Origin: Monoplex corrugatus
Taxonomy: Eukaryota > Mollusca > Gastropoda > Littorinimorpha > Ranellidae
Assembly (NCBI GenBank): GCA_030674185.1
Contig: CM060306.1
Span: 35,815,481-35,879,480 of the forward strand
Length of the DNA stretch: 64,000 nucleotides
Direction of reading: 5' to 3'
A program made the position numbers and the translations under genes. The notes beneath the pieces are model-generated. The model saw only the letters and a list, made by a program, of their open reading frames with translations, was not told the DNA's origin and made no database searches. Below are positions 45,535 to 57,699 of the stretch, in pieces (the first letter of the stretch is position 1; every line of letters starts with the position of its first letter).

Positions 45535-48500
45535 GTCACGGCTACAAAATGGCGTCGAACGGGCCGTGTGCGATACTACCGATCTTCGGAGCTAAATTTA
45601 CATTCTCTATACCTCAAATATAGCTACAAATTTAAGGTAACGTGAAAGCGAAGTAATGACCTTTGCGCCTGGGTGCATTTTCCCCCACAGCAACTGATAA
45701 CAGTTCCGAAAATCAATCATTTTGTTGTTTGTTTACACTATCAACGGAGATAATTTTGTGACACTTCAGTGAGTGTGCGCAATCGACTGAGCGACACACC
45801 ACAACGAGTACAAGCAACTTTTATGTCTGGGACTTGATCAACATTAAATTGAATGCATAAAGCCCTCATACTTCTACATCGGCAAATAGTAGGCGCAGGA
45901 AGAAGAAAATTGCCAAGCAAAATCTGCTTAAAGTACATAACCCTTGCGCATAAGTATCGTCGATTTATCACTAACTCGGGTAAAACCAAAGAAGTAAAAA
46001 TAACTGATTCTCTCAAGAATGAATGTATTTTCGTTTGTCTCATTCAAAAGAGCGATGTGATGTTTACAATATGCGCAGTCTGCCATGAAATTCAGCTTCT
46101 GCTTTCTGTTGTGAACGCTGTGTTATGTACTTTTTTTTTTTCATGCAGACTGACACTGCAGCTGTTGCACACTGACTGCACTGACTTGGTCATTTCATTG
46201 ATACGGCTTTGTGTCTTTCGCCATGTGAAGCGAAAATCGCTCTGTGGAATGGCAGGAATGAAAAAAACCTGCTCAAGCTTTTGTTGTGAATCATTTTCCC
46301 ATGTTATGTACAACAGATTTTGGCCAGGATTGCTTTTTTTATCTGTTAATATATTGATATGTCCATTGCTGTCATACTGTAGTTGTTATAACCGATAATT
46401 AACATCCTTTTAGCCTTACTCTTTGAACTTGCTGACTTAATTCTTCAGTTTAGTGTTGGTTTTGCCTTGTGTTTGTAGGGACCGATCAGCCTGATTGTCG
46501 TGATGGTGATGTACACCTGTGACTTCTTGATTTATTGTTTACTACAGGCAGAAAATGTACATTCATCATTTTTACATATATAAAGTTATTAAAAAGCACT
46601 GATTAGTGATACTTGGTACTTGCATGTGTTGGCCTTATTGTTCATGGGTCAGTGCATAACTTCACAGCAACAAAAATCGTACCAAACCAAACCACTGTTT
46701 ACAAAAGCAATTTGATTGAAGAATAATGTTGAAAAAAGAGTTTGTTGCTCTTGGATTATTTCAATCATCATTTTAGGCTTTTTCATGGATTTTGGACAAT
46801 GTTGTGCACTTTTCATGATGTTTATAACATCACATCAGCATCTGCATGGTCTGGATCTTGTGAAGTTATGAACATATGATACTGATGTTAAATCTTATAA
46901 TACTAATGTTAAATCTGTTAAAATGCCTTGTGCAGGTCAATATTATTATTTTTGAGAAATCTTAACTGAAATAGTTCATGCCTTAAAATTTGTAAGCAAC
47001 TTGCACAATGTACATGATCTCACACAAAAATGCAGTATAATCATCTGTTGTGATGTTATGAACAAAGAAAGAAATTTTAGTGGATGCTTTTGTCACAAGT
47101 ACATACCTGCTATTGACTTTATAGTTTGTTTATAGCCTATTGGTACAGTTTTAAGTAAATCTTATCTATATTAGTTTCACACAGTGGCTTATGCTTTTAA
47201 GTCTGCGGTGTTGCAAAAGATGTTTTCTGTATGTGAAGTTATGAACATTTTATAGAAAACAATGCTTTTTTCTGAAATAACTTTTTATCAATCCCATTAT
47301 GCAAAACATACAGATACAATCCCTGTAGCTTCTTTTTATCTGTTTTTATACAAAAATTCATGGATATATTTGCAGGGTTTTTTTTTCTAAAGAAAAGGTA
47401 TATTCCCTCTCAGAATGTTGTGAAATTATGTACTAAAGAGATCTTTGTTGAGTTTAGGAAATCACAGTTCACTTAAAAAGAAAGCAATTATCATATGTGA
47501 TGTTTGGTTATTATTATTTCAAATGACATATGGTTTGATGCCATGTTTTGCTTTTTAGAGGAACATTTAGTACAATATTAAGTTGTGAATGTTGTGAAGT
47601 TATGAACATTTTATAGAATAGCCATTCCCCCCCCCCCCCCTCATTATTAATCCCAAATGTATTCAAAACATGTTGATACAATCTCCTGAGCTCTTGTATC
47701 CCTGTTTTTGTAGAAATAATCAACACAATTCTGTTTTCCTGAAGAAAAGGGAGACTCCAAGAATGTTATGAAGTTATGTACTAAAGAGATCTTTACTGAA
47801 TTCAGCAAGCCACAATTCACTTAAAAAGAAACTGACTGTCATGTGCTGCATTTTGGTTCTTATTTCAAGTGAAAGATAGCTTGATGCCAAGTTTTGTCAT
47901 TTAGAGGATGCTGCAGTACAATATTTTGTTGTGACTGTTGTGAAGTTATGTACAGATGACAATTTGGGTGCTGTTCTGGTATGTGTTCATGTAATATTTT
48001 CATAGCCTGTTTTTGTTTGCAACATGTCTTTTGAGTTACTCATAAGCTATTTTGCACAACAATAAGAATTTTCAGCTTTTCAGATCTTTTAAATGTTGGG
48101 AGGTGAGTGGACATTCCATATTTCCAGTAACGTACGTATAGTAAGCCTTAATATGAAAACATTCACAATCAAGCATTACCCGAGTGCTTCGCATAATTAT
48201 TTTGTCAGCTCTCTTTACATTGCTTGTCTTCAAAACACCAGAAGTCTGTTTTATCTTCCGTGGTACCGCTCTTAAATTTACACACTAAAGAACTGTTGTG
48301 AAGTTATGTACAAAATCGTCTCATTTATTTTCTTGCATTTAGTGTGTTTGATTTTCCTGTCCTGCCTTCAGATGTACCAACTGGACCTGCTGTTAATGTG
48401 TTCACATTATTTTGAGCAAAATATCTGTTCCTTCTCAGGGTCTTTCCTTTACGAGGTTTGTGACATTGTGTGATGTTATGTACAAAGGAACATCATATTG

Positions 48501-48663
48501 TCTCTGTTTACAGGAGTGATATATGTCCAATTGACTTGCAAGTTGGATTATTTGTCATGGTTTTTGTCCTGCTGTTTGGTTTGCACACTATTTTACCACA
48601 GACAGGTGTTTCATTTTGTTGCTTATGTGCCACACTATTTAGACACCATTTCGTAGCCATGAC
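45535..48663. mobile_element. 3.13-kb TIR DNA transposon, class unknown, probably non-autonomous
   Basis: The left end GTCACGGCTACAAAATGGCG and the inverse of the right end, GTCATGGCTACGAAATGGTG, match at about 21 of 25 terminal bases. Flanks ATATATG and ATATAATG look like an imperfect 7-8 bp target duplication. The element splits an older repeat that is uninterrupted at 44.2 kb, so both borders are independently supported. No recognised transposase is present; a 181-codon frame (45853-46398, plus) matches nothing I know. The right half consists of a recurring roughly 175-bp unit. A 7-8 bp duplication would suit hAT or P-like elements, but the termini do not look like either. Confidence 0.72.
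46855..48490 (+). repeat. Diverged tandem units with the TGTTGTGAAGTTATGTACA motif
   Basis: The motif or a close variant recurs near 46859, 47050, 47236, 47417, 47593, 47763, 47938, 48295 and 48469, spaced about 170-190 bp apart (one gap of two units). Intervening sequence is also repeated at about 350 bp: ACTAAAGAGATCTTT occurs at 47431 and 47779, and AATCCC...AAAACAT blocks at 47292 and 47650. It forms the right half of the TIR element. Confidence 0.7.
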
Positions 48664-48720
48664 ATATAATGATATATATATCAATGCATTTGTGCACACA
48701 ATCTAAGGACATGCCCCCAG
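48664..48720 (+). repeat. AAAGCCCAGC repeat family, copy 4, right part
   Basis: Homologous to 44330-44372 (CACAATCTAAGGACATGCCC versus CATAATCTAAGGATATGCCC). It begins exactly where the 3.1-kb insertion's right TIR ends. Confidence 0.7.
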
Positions 48721-50544
48721 TGTTGACCAGTCCGTCCAATTTATCACACAGGGGATTTAAAAAACATACCTGAATACAAATTTAAGCATACCTAAGGACA
48801 CCAAAACATGTCTAAAATCAGGCATAAATTACCTAAGACTGCTTCCACGTATCTCACCTCCCTTGCAAAATACAAAGTACGACAAACAAAATTTACTATC
48901 AAGCACAGCAAATTCTCCCTTGCTCTATAACAAACAAGTACCATAGACCAGTTGGTACAACTGCTGAGCACAATATTCTTCATGTATCTATATCAGAATG
49001 ATCAACACCTGTGCATCTGACATAAAACTGGCTGTTAAATGCCATAATCATAATGATGACATGAAAATAGGGAGTGTTGTGAATAACATCTCGACTCTAC
49101 CAGTAAAGGAACAGTCAGCACTGTGTAAGGTCACAGGATTTTTCTTGCGCTACTATGAACTACTGCTATATAATACATTCCTCTGCCTTGAAATAGGCCA
49201 ACTCCATGTCTCATGTACATAAACATACAGGATTTAATATTACAAAAATATCAAACATGCACATCACTGATCAGTATAGCAAGCTATGTACTATGTAGCA
49301 TGTTGGTGTTTGAGTGCTTGTAGAAACTGGAAAGACATGGTATACACAACCCTAAAATTGAAAACGATGATAGTATCAGTATGTCTATCCACTGAAGACG
49401 GGAGTACACAGACCATGCACTACAGCAACGCAATGCATGCGTGGTGTAGGTCAAATGAGGAGAATGATGTATTCTATATATATATAATGCATACATTCCA
49501 ACACAATATTGCTCTGAATGTAGGAAAAGAAACATCAACACTTTCACAGGCAGAAAAAGAGCTGTAGAACAAATTGTTGCTGAATGAAGATTGTTTCTCA
49601 ACCAACAACAAATGTGATTACATGTTTTCCACACAAGTGATAACAGAAACTAATCACATTTTAGTTTTTACCTGTTGGCTAGTTCTATGGTGGCTCTGAA
49701 CAGCTCAATGCTTGTAATATTGTATACCAATTTTTGTTTTTTTCTTAATTACCCTCCCACTCCCCATTTCCATCTCTTTTCTTTCTTCCAGTTGACATAT
49801 AATTAAGTTATGATCCAGGTATCAATGCATGTGTCACTGTACATATGTGATTTTGTACAGATGACTTGATTTACCAGATTACACAAGCTAGATCTAGATT
49901 CACCGTCATTGACTAAAGACAGTATTAAGACTAAGAGGTCTGATTTTCTTAAACAATGATTTGAGCAGGTTGGTTTTGATGGAGAAGTGAAGGACAATAA
50001 ATTGACAATTTTTTTTCATACTAAGTCTGGTTCTACTTACCCTTTATTTTCACCTGACTGACCAAACAGAATATGGCAAAGTTCATATACACTAATACAG
50101 TGAAGTTCAGGATGATGGGAGAAGCCTTGTTGGACCATAATGTACTGTATAATATATGCGTGATGCACGTAACTTAGTCACTAGTAACTTAGTGCTAGCT
50201 TTGTTATAAAGAGCTTTGCTTGATGCTTTAGATCAGCTGCTAGTTATAGCCCAGCTAGCTTCATAGTATACACTGCAGAATCCATGACTGTGATATTCAA
50301 ACAGAAAAGCGTATGATTAATGTACTTGAGGTCTCAGATCCATGTTAAGAAGCAGTCAACTGATGATGCCATGATTGCTTCTTCTACAGTGGTTCCAATT
50401 AAGCATTGTCTTTATCAGTTTATGAATTTCTATGCTGTTCAGTACAATTAGTAGGGATTTTGAATGCTCTGTTGTAAACAGACAGTTTGATAATGCAAGT
50501 TTTACAATACACTAAAGGCAAATTATCTTTGATTGTATGCTATT

Positions 50545-50692
50545 TTTATTCGTTTTCATCATCATCATCGTGATGTGCCTTGCCACATAATGTTGATGAT
50601 CATGGTTTTCCAGACGAATCTGTCTTTTGTTGAGCACTGCATCCTTTCTGTCCTCAGCCGCCCAGCAAGTCCGTCCAATATTATGTGACTAG
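50545..50692 (-). pseudogene. RTE-like LINE 3' end
   Basis: The minus frame ILDGLAGRLRTERMQ ... KTMIINIMWQGT then stop, followed by a (GATGAT)n tail (50554-50570). It aligns with the plus-strand copy at 57.7 kb (ILDGLAEWLGTRRVEEML ... KSIIANAMRQGT). A 5'-truncated insertion. Confidence 0.6.
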
Positions 50693-51649
50693 GTGCTCAA
50701 CTTTCTCTTGTCTCATAAAATGATGCTTATCTTTTCCTAATATTCTTCATTAATGATTTTTTAGTGTTTGACTTTTTTAAGACTGTCTCGTTTGTTTTCT
50801 TTGTTGTCCGTTGAACTCTTAACATTCTTCTTAGTAATCTTAGAAACTACATCTTGTTCTGACTTTGCGTGTTGACTGTCCACACTTAGTACCCTATCCA
50901 CCTGTAGAAAATGTCAGTAAGAATAACCTCCCTGTACATCAGGTGTAACTATAGTTTATTCAATCTTGTAATTTGGGCAGTTGGAGATCAGGAGTATTTT
51001 GGTTATAAATGCCACGACTATACTCACTTACAAATCTACCAAATGCTAAGTTAAGGATGATTTTCAGGATCCATGTGCACAATATCACAGAATCTGGCAT
51101 AAAAATACAAGTTGTGTTTTTCTGTTTTTTTTTCTTTCTGTTTAGCTAGTGTGTGCTTTATTGTGCCCTCTTTAATGCTGTCTCAATCATCAACAGTCCT
51201 GTAGTTATAAGGAAAAGGTGAAGATATCCTGTGGTCAACAGCGATCGGGAGGGAGGTGGGGTGACCCAAAATGAACAAATGTCGAGTCCCATAACTGACA
51301 TCAGTGTATGAAATGGCTGCCTACCAGATGGAAAAAAACATGTTTTGTAGCTGAGAATTTGAGATACAGTTTCATTAGGCCTACATTTGTGAGCATTTGT
51401 CTGATGATATCCCCCCTCCATTTTTTTTAAGGTCTACAGGACTTGGGGCATTAGTTATTTGTGGACTTAAAAGATATTAATCAGAACTGTGTGCGACATA
51501 CGAGAGGATGATCTGGGTGAGGTGGTAAAATTCAAAGAGCCTTACAAAGTGTTTATATGTCACCATGTCACGGCATGTGTGAAAAGAATTCAGCTCAAAA
51601 GCACCTCTCTCCCTCTGTTGTATTATACATATGCAGGTATGTGTGTGTC

Positions 51650-51652
<3 letters not shown>

Positions 51653-51690
<38 letters not shown>

Positions 51691-51795
51691 AAAGAATTCA
51701 GCTCAAAAGTACCTCTCTCCCTGTGTTCTATTATACATATGCAGGTATATGCGCACGTGTGTGCGTTTGTGAGTGTGTGTGTGTGTGTGTGTCAC
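51653..51795 (+). repeat. (GT)n runs within a ~90-bp duplication
   Basis: AAGAATTCAGCTCAAAAG with CACCTCTCTCCCT/TACCTCTCTCCCT, ATTATACATATGCAGGTAT and (GT)n occurs twice (51584-51690 and 51691-51795). Confidence 0.85.
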
Positions 51796-52093
51796 TGTGT
51801 GCGACTGCGTACTCACGGTAATGGTTTCAGCCGATTTACCCCAAAACACTCACTGAGACTGACCATCAGAACTAGACAGAGAGTAAAACCTAGCAAATGG
51901 CTAGATCTGAAATAAGCCTCGACCAGAAAAAAGGACATCTCATTTTCTTTTCGTAAACACTCAGTTAATGACTAAAACTGAAAACCCTCTTTCTCTTCGA
52001 CCGTTGTTTACAAACTTTTGTAGACTTGTTATGAACGCCTGAGCTCGTATCGACCAAGAAGAAGATTGCTTACCGATATCAATGTTTACTCAC

Positions 52094-52255
52094 CTCTGGT
52101 TAGGTTCCAAATCAACAATCACCTTCAATAATAACCATCAATGAACAGTTTTGCCTACGTAAAATAAAGATCGGAATCGTTTACTGTAAGCGCCATTTTC
52201 CTTCACAAACAACTTTTTCTACGTTAGCGCAAGCGCAGAAACCATTTCACGAAAA
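52094..52255 (-). other. WAPL: WAPL noncoding first exon (5'UTR)
   Basis: The minus strand carries a textbook donor, ACCAGAG|GTGAGTAAAC, with the exon ending at 52094. The first coding exon begins with acceptor TTTGTGCAG at 43278-43280 only two bases before its ATG, so an upstream 5'UTR exon must exist. This is the best candidate on the strand because it sits beside promoter-like motifs. The 5' limit is approximate. The resulting first intron is about 8.8 kb. Confidence 0.5.
52155..52196 (-). CDS. Upstream ORF (13 codons) in the WAPL leader
   Basis: Within the putative first exon an ATG in strong context (GAAAATGG: A at -3, G at +4) opens a 13-codon frame, MALTVNDSDLYFT, ending at TAG. A second, 8-codon uORF (MVIIEGDC) follows before the donor. 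If this exon is transcribed from the proposed start, ribosomes meet both before the WAPL ATG. Translation is not shown by sequence. Confidence 0.35.
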   Translation of the reverse strand: MALTVNDSDLYFT

Positions 52256-52330
52256 AGCTAGACATCAGCTCTAAGGCTTGGTTTCGCATATATAACGGGA
52301 CGGTACTCTTAACAATCAAATGACTTTTAG
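52197..52330 (-). promoter_or_regulatory. Candidate WAPL promoter
   Basis: Immediately upstream (minus strand) of the putative first exon are a TATA-like TTATATATGC (about 52285-52295), a CTGCGCTTGCGC stretch resembling an NRF1 site (about 52226-52238) and an AAAATGGCGC stretch resembling YY1 (about 52191-52200). The placement rests on these motifs and on the strong donor at 52094. No transcript evidence is available, and the transcription start is estimated at roughly 52230-52270. Confidence 0.45.
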
Positions 52331-52407
52331 TATTTTTTGTTTCCCCTTTTGATGTTGGGCCTGTCAGTTTCAGTTTTGACAGCATTGCACATATTTTCAT
52401 GAAAGGT

Positions 52408-52415
<8 letters not shown>

Positions 52416-52474
<59 letters not shown>
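52416..52474 (+). repeat. (GT)n microsatellite
   Basis: About 29 pure units. Confidence 0.96.
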
Positions 52475-52476
<2 letters not shown>

Positions 52477-52671
52477 GGTGTTATGTAAATTATGGCCAGT
52501 TATGCCTGTAGGATAGTGACAAAGACTCTGGAAGCCTGTCTGATACAATCATGTTGATTTCTTTTTATTGTTGTTATCATAATATGGCCTTTCTTTCCCC
52601 TGAGGCTGGGTCGTTAGCCTTGTGAGGAGGAAGGAAGGAATCTCTTATTTAATGTCTGTTCACAAAAGTGA

Positions 52672-52780
<109 letters not shown>

Positions 52781-52979
52781 AGACAAAATAAAAAGAAAAG
52801 GAAATGGAGAAAAAAACAAGGGGGTGGGGATGGGGAGGGAGGAGTGGAAGTTTCAATGTAAGAAGGGGAGCAATTACAATTTAAAATTCAGAACAATGAA
52901 TTAACAGTCAAATGACAACATACAACAATTACTTAACTCTTCATAACAATCTGCCAACAGAGGATCTGAGAATCAGCTG

Positions 52980-53400
52980 GACTACCTAAATAATATCATT
53001 ATTTTTGTTGTAAAGGATATCTCTAGAGTCAGTACATGGAAAATCGAGATTGTTATTTCTATATGTCGTAAGTAAGATAGGACATTCAAAGAGCAGATGG
53101 TGGACTGATAATGCTTTTGAACAAATACATACATTTTGTGTATATTTTGTTTTCCAAGAGTTCAGCCTTAGTTTGTATATCAAGGACGCTAGCTGTCTGG
53201 AGCAGTAAGGTATCAGGTTTGTGAGAAACCTCCATCTTGGATGATCAGTGACCACCTATCTGGTACGTGTGACTCATCCAGGAGCCATGTTATGGCTCCG
53301 TGAGTCACGAGACATGCACGCTCTCTGACTTGACAAGGTGATAATCTATCAGATACCTCTTCTAAGGGTGGTCTAAGGTGAGATTATCGTACAGCCACGT
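52980..53400 (-). pseudogene. LINE ORF2 C-terminal fragment
   Basis: The minus frame has RQLASLIYKLRLNSWKTKYT, QNVCICSKALSVHHLLFECP and ILLTTYRNN. This matches the LPR.LASLIFRLRLN...KT ... C.C....SV.H.LF.CP tail typical of Jockey/CR1-group ORF2. The tail is intact over about 85 codons. Confidence 0.65.
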
Positions 53401-54058
53401 GGAAAGAAAAGTCTTAAGACAAAAGAAATCAGCAGCAATAATGCATACAAAAAAACAAAAAACAAAAAAATGAATGGTACTATCTATAACAATAATAATT
53501 TCATTTGTATGGTGCGTACAGTCCACGCTGAAAGTTTGCTTGTTGCAATTTAAATGGTGATAGTTTTCACAGTTCTTGGTTGCTGCAAAAGAGAAGACTA
53601 GAGCCCTAAAGGCAATGGCAGAAGCGTCTGAAAAGAGTTCCAGCTGGATCTGGTCAAGGAGGAACAAAAGTGAATTTCATTAGGCTTAAAATTTCTGTAT
53701 ATGTTGCCAGTGTCTGATAGCTAAAAGGTTAAGACATCCATCACAAGAGTGACTTGACCTTGAAATTTTTGTCTAATATCACTTATAGTGAAAAGACGTT
53801 AAGTCAAAGAATGATGAATGATGAACCTTGAAATGCCTGACAGCCTTCCAGCTGGAGGAAAAAAAAGAAAGGTAACAGCAGAGCAGCATCCAGGAGTCAT
53901 GACCTGGATGTGGCCTGGTCTCTATATTAGAGTGTAAATGCAGCATTATTTTTTTCAAGTTCTTGTCAGCTGCTATGAATTCAGAATTCAATAAAATTGG
54001 TCACTGAGTAAAAAAAAACCAAAAAAAAAACCCCAAAAAGAAATACATGAATATAAGT

Positions 54059-54060
<2 letters not shown>

Positions 54061-54128
<68 letters not shown>

Positions 54129-54146
54129 ACACACACCACACACAGA
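54061..54146 (+). repeat. (CA)n microsatellite
   Basis: About 32 CA units, then ACCACACACACC. Confidence 0.96.
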
Positions 54147-54464
54147 TCAGTTAGGGGATGGAGATGAAGACAGTGGATAGAAAACTGCTAACCTCACTGC
54201 TAGCAATCTGAGTTGGATTCTGTCCGTAATATCATTCAATCGATAAACATAATTTGTAAAGAAACCTCAGCTCTTCATGGGTCCAGCATGATAAGACCTG
54301 CACATATCTCCTCTCCCTGACAGCTTTACATTCTCTGTCTCTTGAAAACTGGATCAGATACTAATGTACGACTGATGGACTGGGTGTGCTGTGTGGGCAC
54401 AAAGCTGGTCACCCATCCATTTTTCATGAGGCCCATTAGCTCAGTTGTTTGCACATCATTCCCT

Positions 54465-54660
54465 CAGCCGTAGAGTGAGTGAGGGAGTAAAACAGAAAGC
54501 TGGTGAATAGGGTAAGGAAGTGAAAGAGTCAAGGTTTTGCTTTGATAGCATGACTGATAATGCAGGAAGCTGGTGGATAGGATGAGTGAGTGAACCAGGA
54601 AAGGGAAATGTGTGGATAGGGTGAGGGTTAGAGAACAAGCGTTTTAATCTCTTACACCAT
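54465..54660 (-). repeat. Degraded MITE half copy
   Basis: Contains diverged family blocks (GAAAGCTGGTGAATAGGGTAAG, TTTGCTTTGATAGCATGACT, AGGAAGCTGGTGGATAGG) in the order of a right arm, but no clear termini. It lies just before an intact copy, so it may be an older insertion or a duplication remnant. Confidence 0.6.
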
Positions 54661-54695
54661 CCCCTCACCCATTGACTAAGTCCGGAGCTTGTTAA

Positions 54696-54882
54696 CCCTT
54701 TGATTCCCGCACCCTATCCATCAACTGCAAAAACTTACCCCTTTGACTCCCTTACCCCATCCACCAGCTTCCTGCAGAGAGCTGGTGGATAGGGTCAGGG
54801 AATCAAAGGGTTGAAGTTGTTGCTTTGCTAGCATGGTTGACAACACAGAATGCTGGTGGACAGGGTGTGGGAGTCAAAGGAT
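54696..54882 (-). repeat. Nested palindromic MITE, TTAA target, opposite orientation
   Basis: TTAA at 54692-54695 and 54883-54886. The left arm is the short form (CATCAACTGCAAAAACTT) and the right arm the long form (TTGCTTTGCTAGCATGGTTG). This makes it the mirror orientation of the 34.8 and 35.9 kb copies. Confidence 0.8.
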
Positions 54883-55534
54883 TTAAGAGAGATTCACTGC
54901 ACTTTAACAATTCCACCTGTGCTCCATCCAATCCTGCTAGTGATTATCTGGCAGACTGCTTGAGCCTGTGCACTGTTCAGGTCTTGAAAAGGGGAAGAGA
55001 TGGAGAGAGACTGGGATATTTCTACGAAGCACCAAGCTGGCACCACCAGAATGATTTGAGAATTAAATTGGGTGGTAAACAGGCCAGCTTTTGTGTTGCA
55101 GATTTGGACTGAACTTCAGTCCATGGCCTAGGCCATAGAATAGAAATGAGGTATATTGATTGGGGATATAACCCAGCGGTGTGTGGTGGTGTGGGTGCTC
55201 TATTTTTTTTTCCATATAAATAACAAAACCCAGGTCTCATGTGCAGCTGAAGTAAAAGAACCTATGACAACGCAGGACTTGTCTTTGGCAACATTCTGTC
55301 AAAAAATCTGATCTGTCAGCTTAAAAAAAAGTTAAATAATAGTGATAATAATAAAGATTTAAATCGTGTAACATCCAGGGAATAAGCTCCTAAGTGCCTT
55401 GCTCTCGACAGAAAATGTTGCTCATATAAATGTCATGCATAAAACATAAATCAACAGTAAATCAGTCACAAGAGCATATGACAGAAGAAGGAAAGAAAAC
55501 AATAGAATTACATGTGCACAACATACACCCACAC

Positions 55535-55655
55535 ACAGACACACACACACACAGAACCACATATCCATACACAGACACATACTCTCTCTGTCTCTGTCTC
55601 TCTCCATCTGTCTATCTGTCTCCTGGCTGTCTGTCTGTCTGTCTGTCTCTCTATC
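55535..55655 (+). repeat. Short CA, CT and (CTGT)n simple repeats
   Basis: CACACA, then TCTCTGTCTC, then CTGTCTGTCTGT tracts within about 120 bp. Confidence 0.85.
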
Positions 55656-57289
55656 ACTCTATTACTGTTCTTGTGTTGTCTTTGTACCATGTAAAAACAA
55701 ATTAAAAATAATATAAAAAAAAAGAGAAAAAGACTGTAGAGCTCTCAGGATAATACTGCAGATGATAAATATCTGACAAAAGTGATTTCCGCTGTGGTGC
55801 AAAGAAAGAGAAATGACATGCTGACAGAAAAATGGTGAAAAAATGGTGGTGCTGAATTGTGATATGACCATGCTGCGAAGAGCAGTCACAATGTCATTCA
55901 ACTCACAAGGCATTCCTGGTTTTCTTTCTTTCATGGGCAGCAGAAACACTCATTCTGCCTACTGAAGATATTATGAGATTTAAGACTAAAGATTAAAGAC
56001 GATAATCAACTTTAGATTTTTTCTTTGTTTTGAATTGCAAAGTCGGAACACAACATTCACGTTATGAAACTACTCAGTTGTTTTGAATTTCTGTAAAGCT
56101 GCCAATCTTTCGGACACTTCTCAGATTGGAGCAATCTTCTCAGGTCTGAAAATGTCCAAATATGGGAAATAACTCATAAAAACTTCTGCTGCATGCAGAG
56201 TGGCAGTTACCTCCCTTAGACCAATGCCCACCTTTTCTTTGGTCCTGTCTGATACCTCCCGCCTGGCGGGTACAAAGGGAAGGTTTTCTTTACATATGTG
56301 CAGACCTAAGCTCCCATGTTCACTTTGGCTGCGAAGTAGTCAGCTGATTCTGTAAGTCAGAAGCAAATGGAAAGATGAAAACATCCAGCATGGCCACTCG
56401 TCAAAGATGAGTGTGAAGACTATGTGGCAACATACCATCTGCATAGTGTGTGTAAAACAATGTACATACATCTGACAAAAAAATGGTAGACCTACAGTTG
56501 AAAAAGGCAGAAATACTACTAGTCAGTAAAACTCCCATCGCATTTTCACCTGAAGTCTCAGCATAACCAGCACATGTAGAGCCAAGTTTGATACTAAAGA
56601 CTTTGCGTATTTACTGTTACAGAACATTTAACAGAAAAAAAAAAGACAGCGAAAGACTCATTGATTGTGCAAGTTATATTTTAATATGTGCAACAAGGCA
56701 ATCAAATACAGACAATTAATACTCATTTAATGGGGAAAGTAAATAAATACATAAAAGTCAAGTTATACTAAGTCTCCTCTTTCCAATGTCTGATGAACTG
56801 TTCTGACTGACTAGAAATATTTTTTTCTTTTAGACATTATCATGAACTTAAAGTAGACTAATCTAATTTAGCTCCACAGGTCTCTTCTTCTTCAGACCAA
56901 CTTCAGATTATACTTGTTTGAAATTTATGCAAACAATCAAGAAATTATCACAGAAACATTTTCCCAGTGTTCAACTGCTTTAACCTACATAAACTGGTTG
57001 TTTGCTTTTGAAGTTTCAATTTGTGACTTCATCTTTGGTGGCTGCATATCTTTGATGGCTACATCACTTGCCTCTGTTTAAAACCTGTTCAAAAACAGTT
57101 TATGATGCATTTTTTCTCTCTTTCTTTTTTCTTCTTCTTTTTTTTTTTCACTTAGGGAGATTACCTTTGTGTTCACCTTTTTTTTTTGTCCCTCTTTCTA
57201 CTTCAACCTAATGGCCACAGAAGTCGGAACAGTTTTTAAAATGCGATGATGAAGAGGAAAGGAGAGGATGATGATAAGCACGATGCTGT

Positions 57290-57637
57290 GGAGTTCCATC
57301 TATGATTGAGACTGTGTAACAGGGCTGTCCTCTACACTTACCATCATAATATATCCTGGCATCAACCAGCCCCAAGAGACAAAGACACCTGCGGTGTTGG
57401 TCAGAATATTTGAACAACACCCTAAATGATGCATCCATGAAGCGGATGAGACTAGGCTGTGTGTGGTCCCAGTCTTCCCAACGAGCCCCTAGCATGCTCA
57501 ACTCTGGGTGGGAGCCAGTTGGAGCCAAAAAAATCCCACAAAGCCTTTTTAATTTTTAAGGGACTGATGGGGATTCAAACCACAACCTTCCAGTCATAGT
57601 CTGCTGTGCTAACCACAACACCATGGTGACAGTCTTT
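57290..57637 (-). mobile_element. tRNA-derived SINE, copy A
   Basis: The minus-strand head GTGTTGTGGTTAGCACAGCA has an RNA polymerase III A-box-like TGGTTAGCAC (57605-57615). GGTTTGAATCC (57571-57581) closely matches the B-box consensus, at normal spacing. The body to 57290 aligns throughout with copy B, and an ATC-rich tail follows. No protein-coding role. Confidence 0.8.
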
Positions 57638-57699
57638 TTTTCCTTTTTTTTCTCTGCCATCTTCTGAGCCACTTCAGTGGCCAGGGAATCTGGGACAAT

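Larger units (their letters stand above)
43278..52093. other. WAPL first intron (8.8 kb)
   Basis: Contains the uninterrupted and interrupted AAAGCCCAGC repeats, the 3.1-kb TIR element, an RTE-like LINE end and (GT)n repeats. 48720-50500 and 50700-51600 show no recognised feature. Confidence 0.6.

Noticed and set aside
45853..46398. 181-codon plus-strand ORF inside the TIR element as a transposase
   Set aside because: No catalytic motif or zinc finger recognised, compositionally ordinary, and length compatible with chance. Kept only as an observation within the element.
55662..55949. Last erlin exon near 55.9 kb
   Set aside because: The minus frame (MKERKPGMPCELND...) has no similarity to erlin C-termini and no convincing acceptor in the required phase.
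57560..57640. A genuine tRNA gene
   Set aside because: A- and B-box-like sequences are present but there is no complete cloverleaf, and the same sequence with a common body occurs twice; it is a tRNA-derived SINE.
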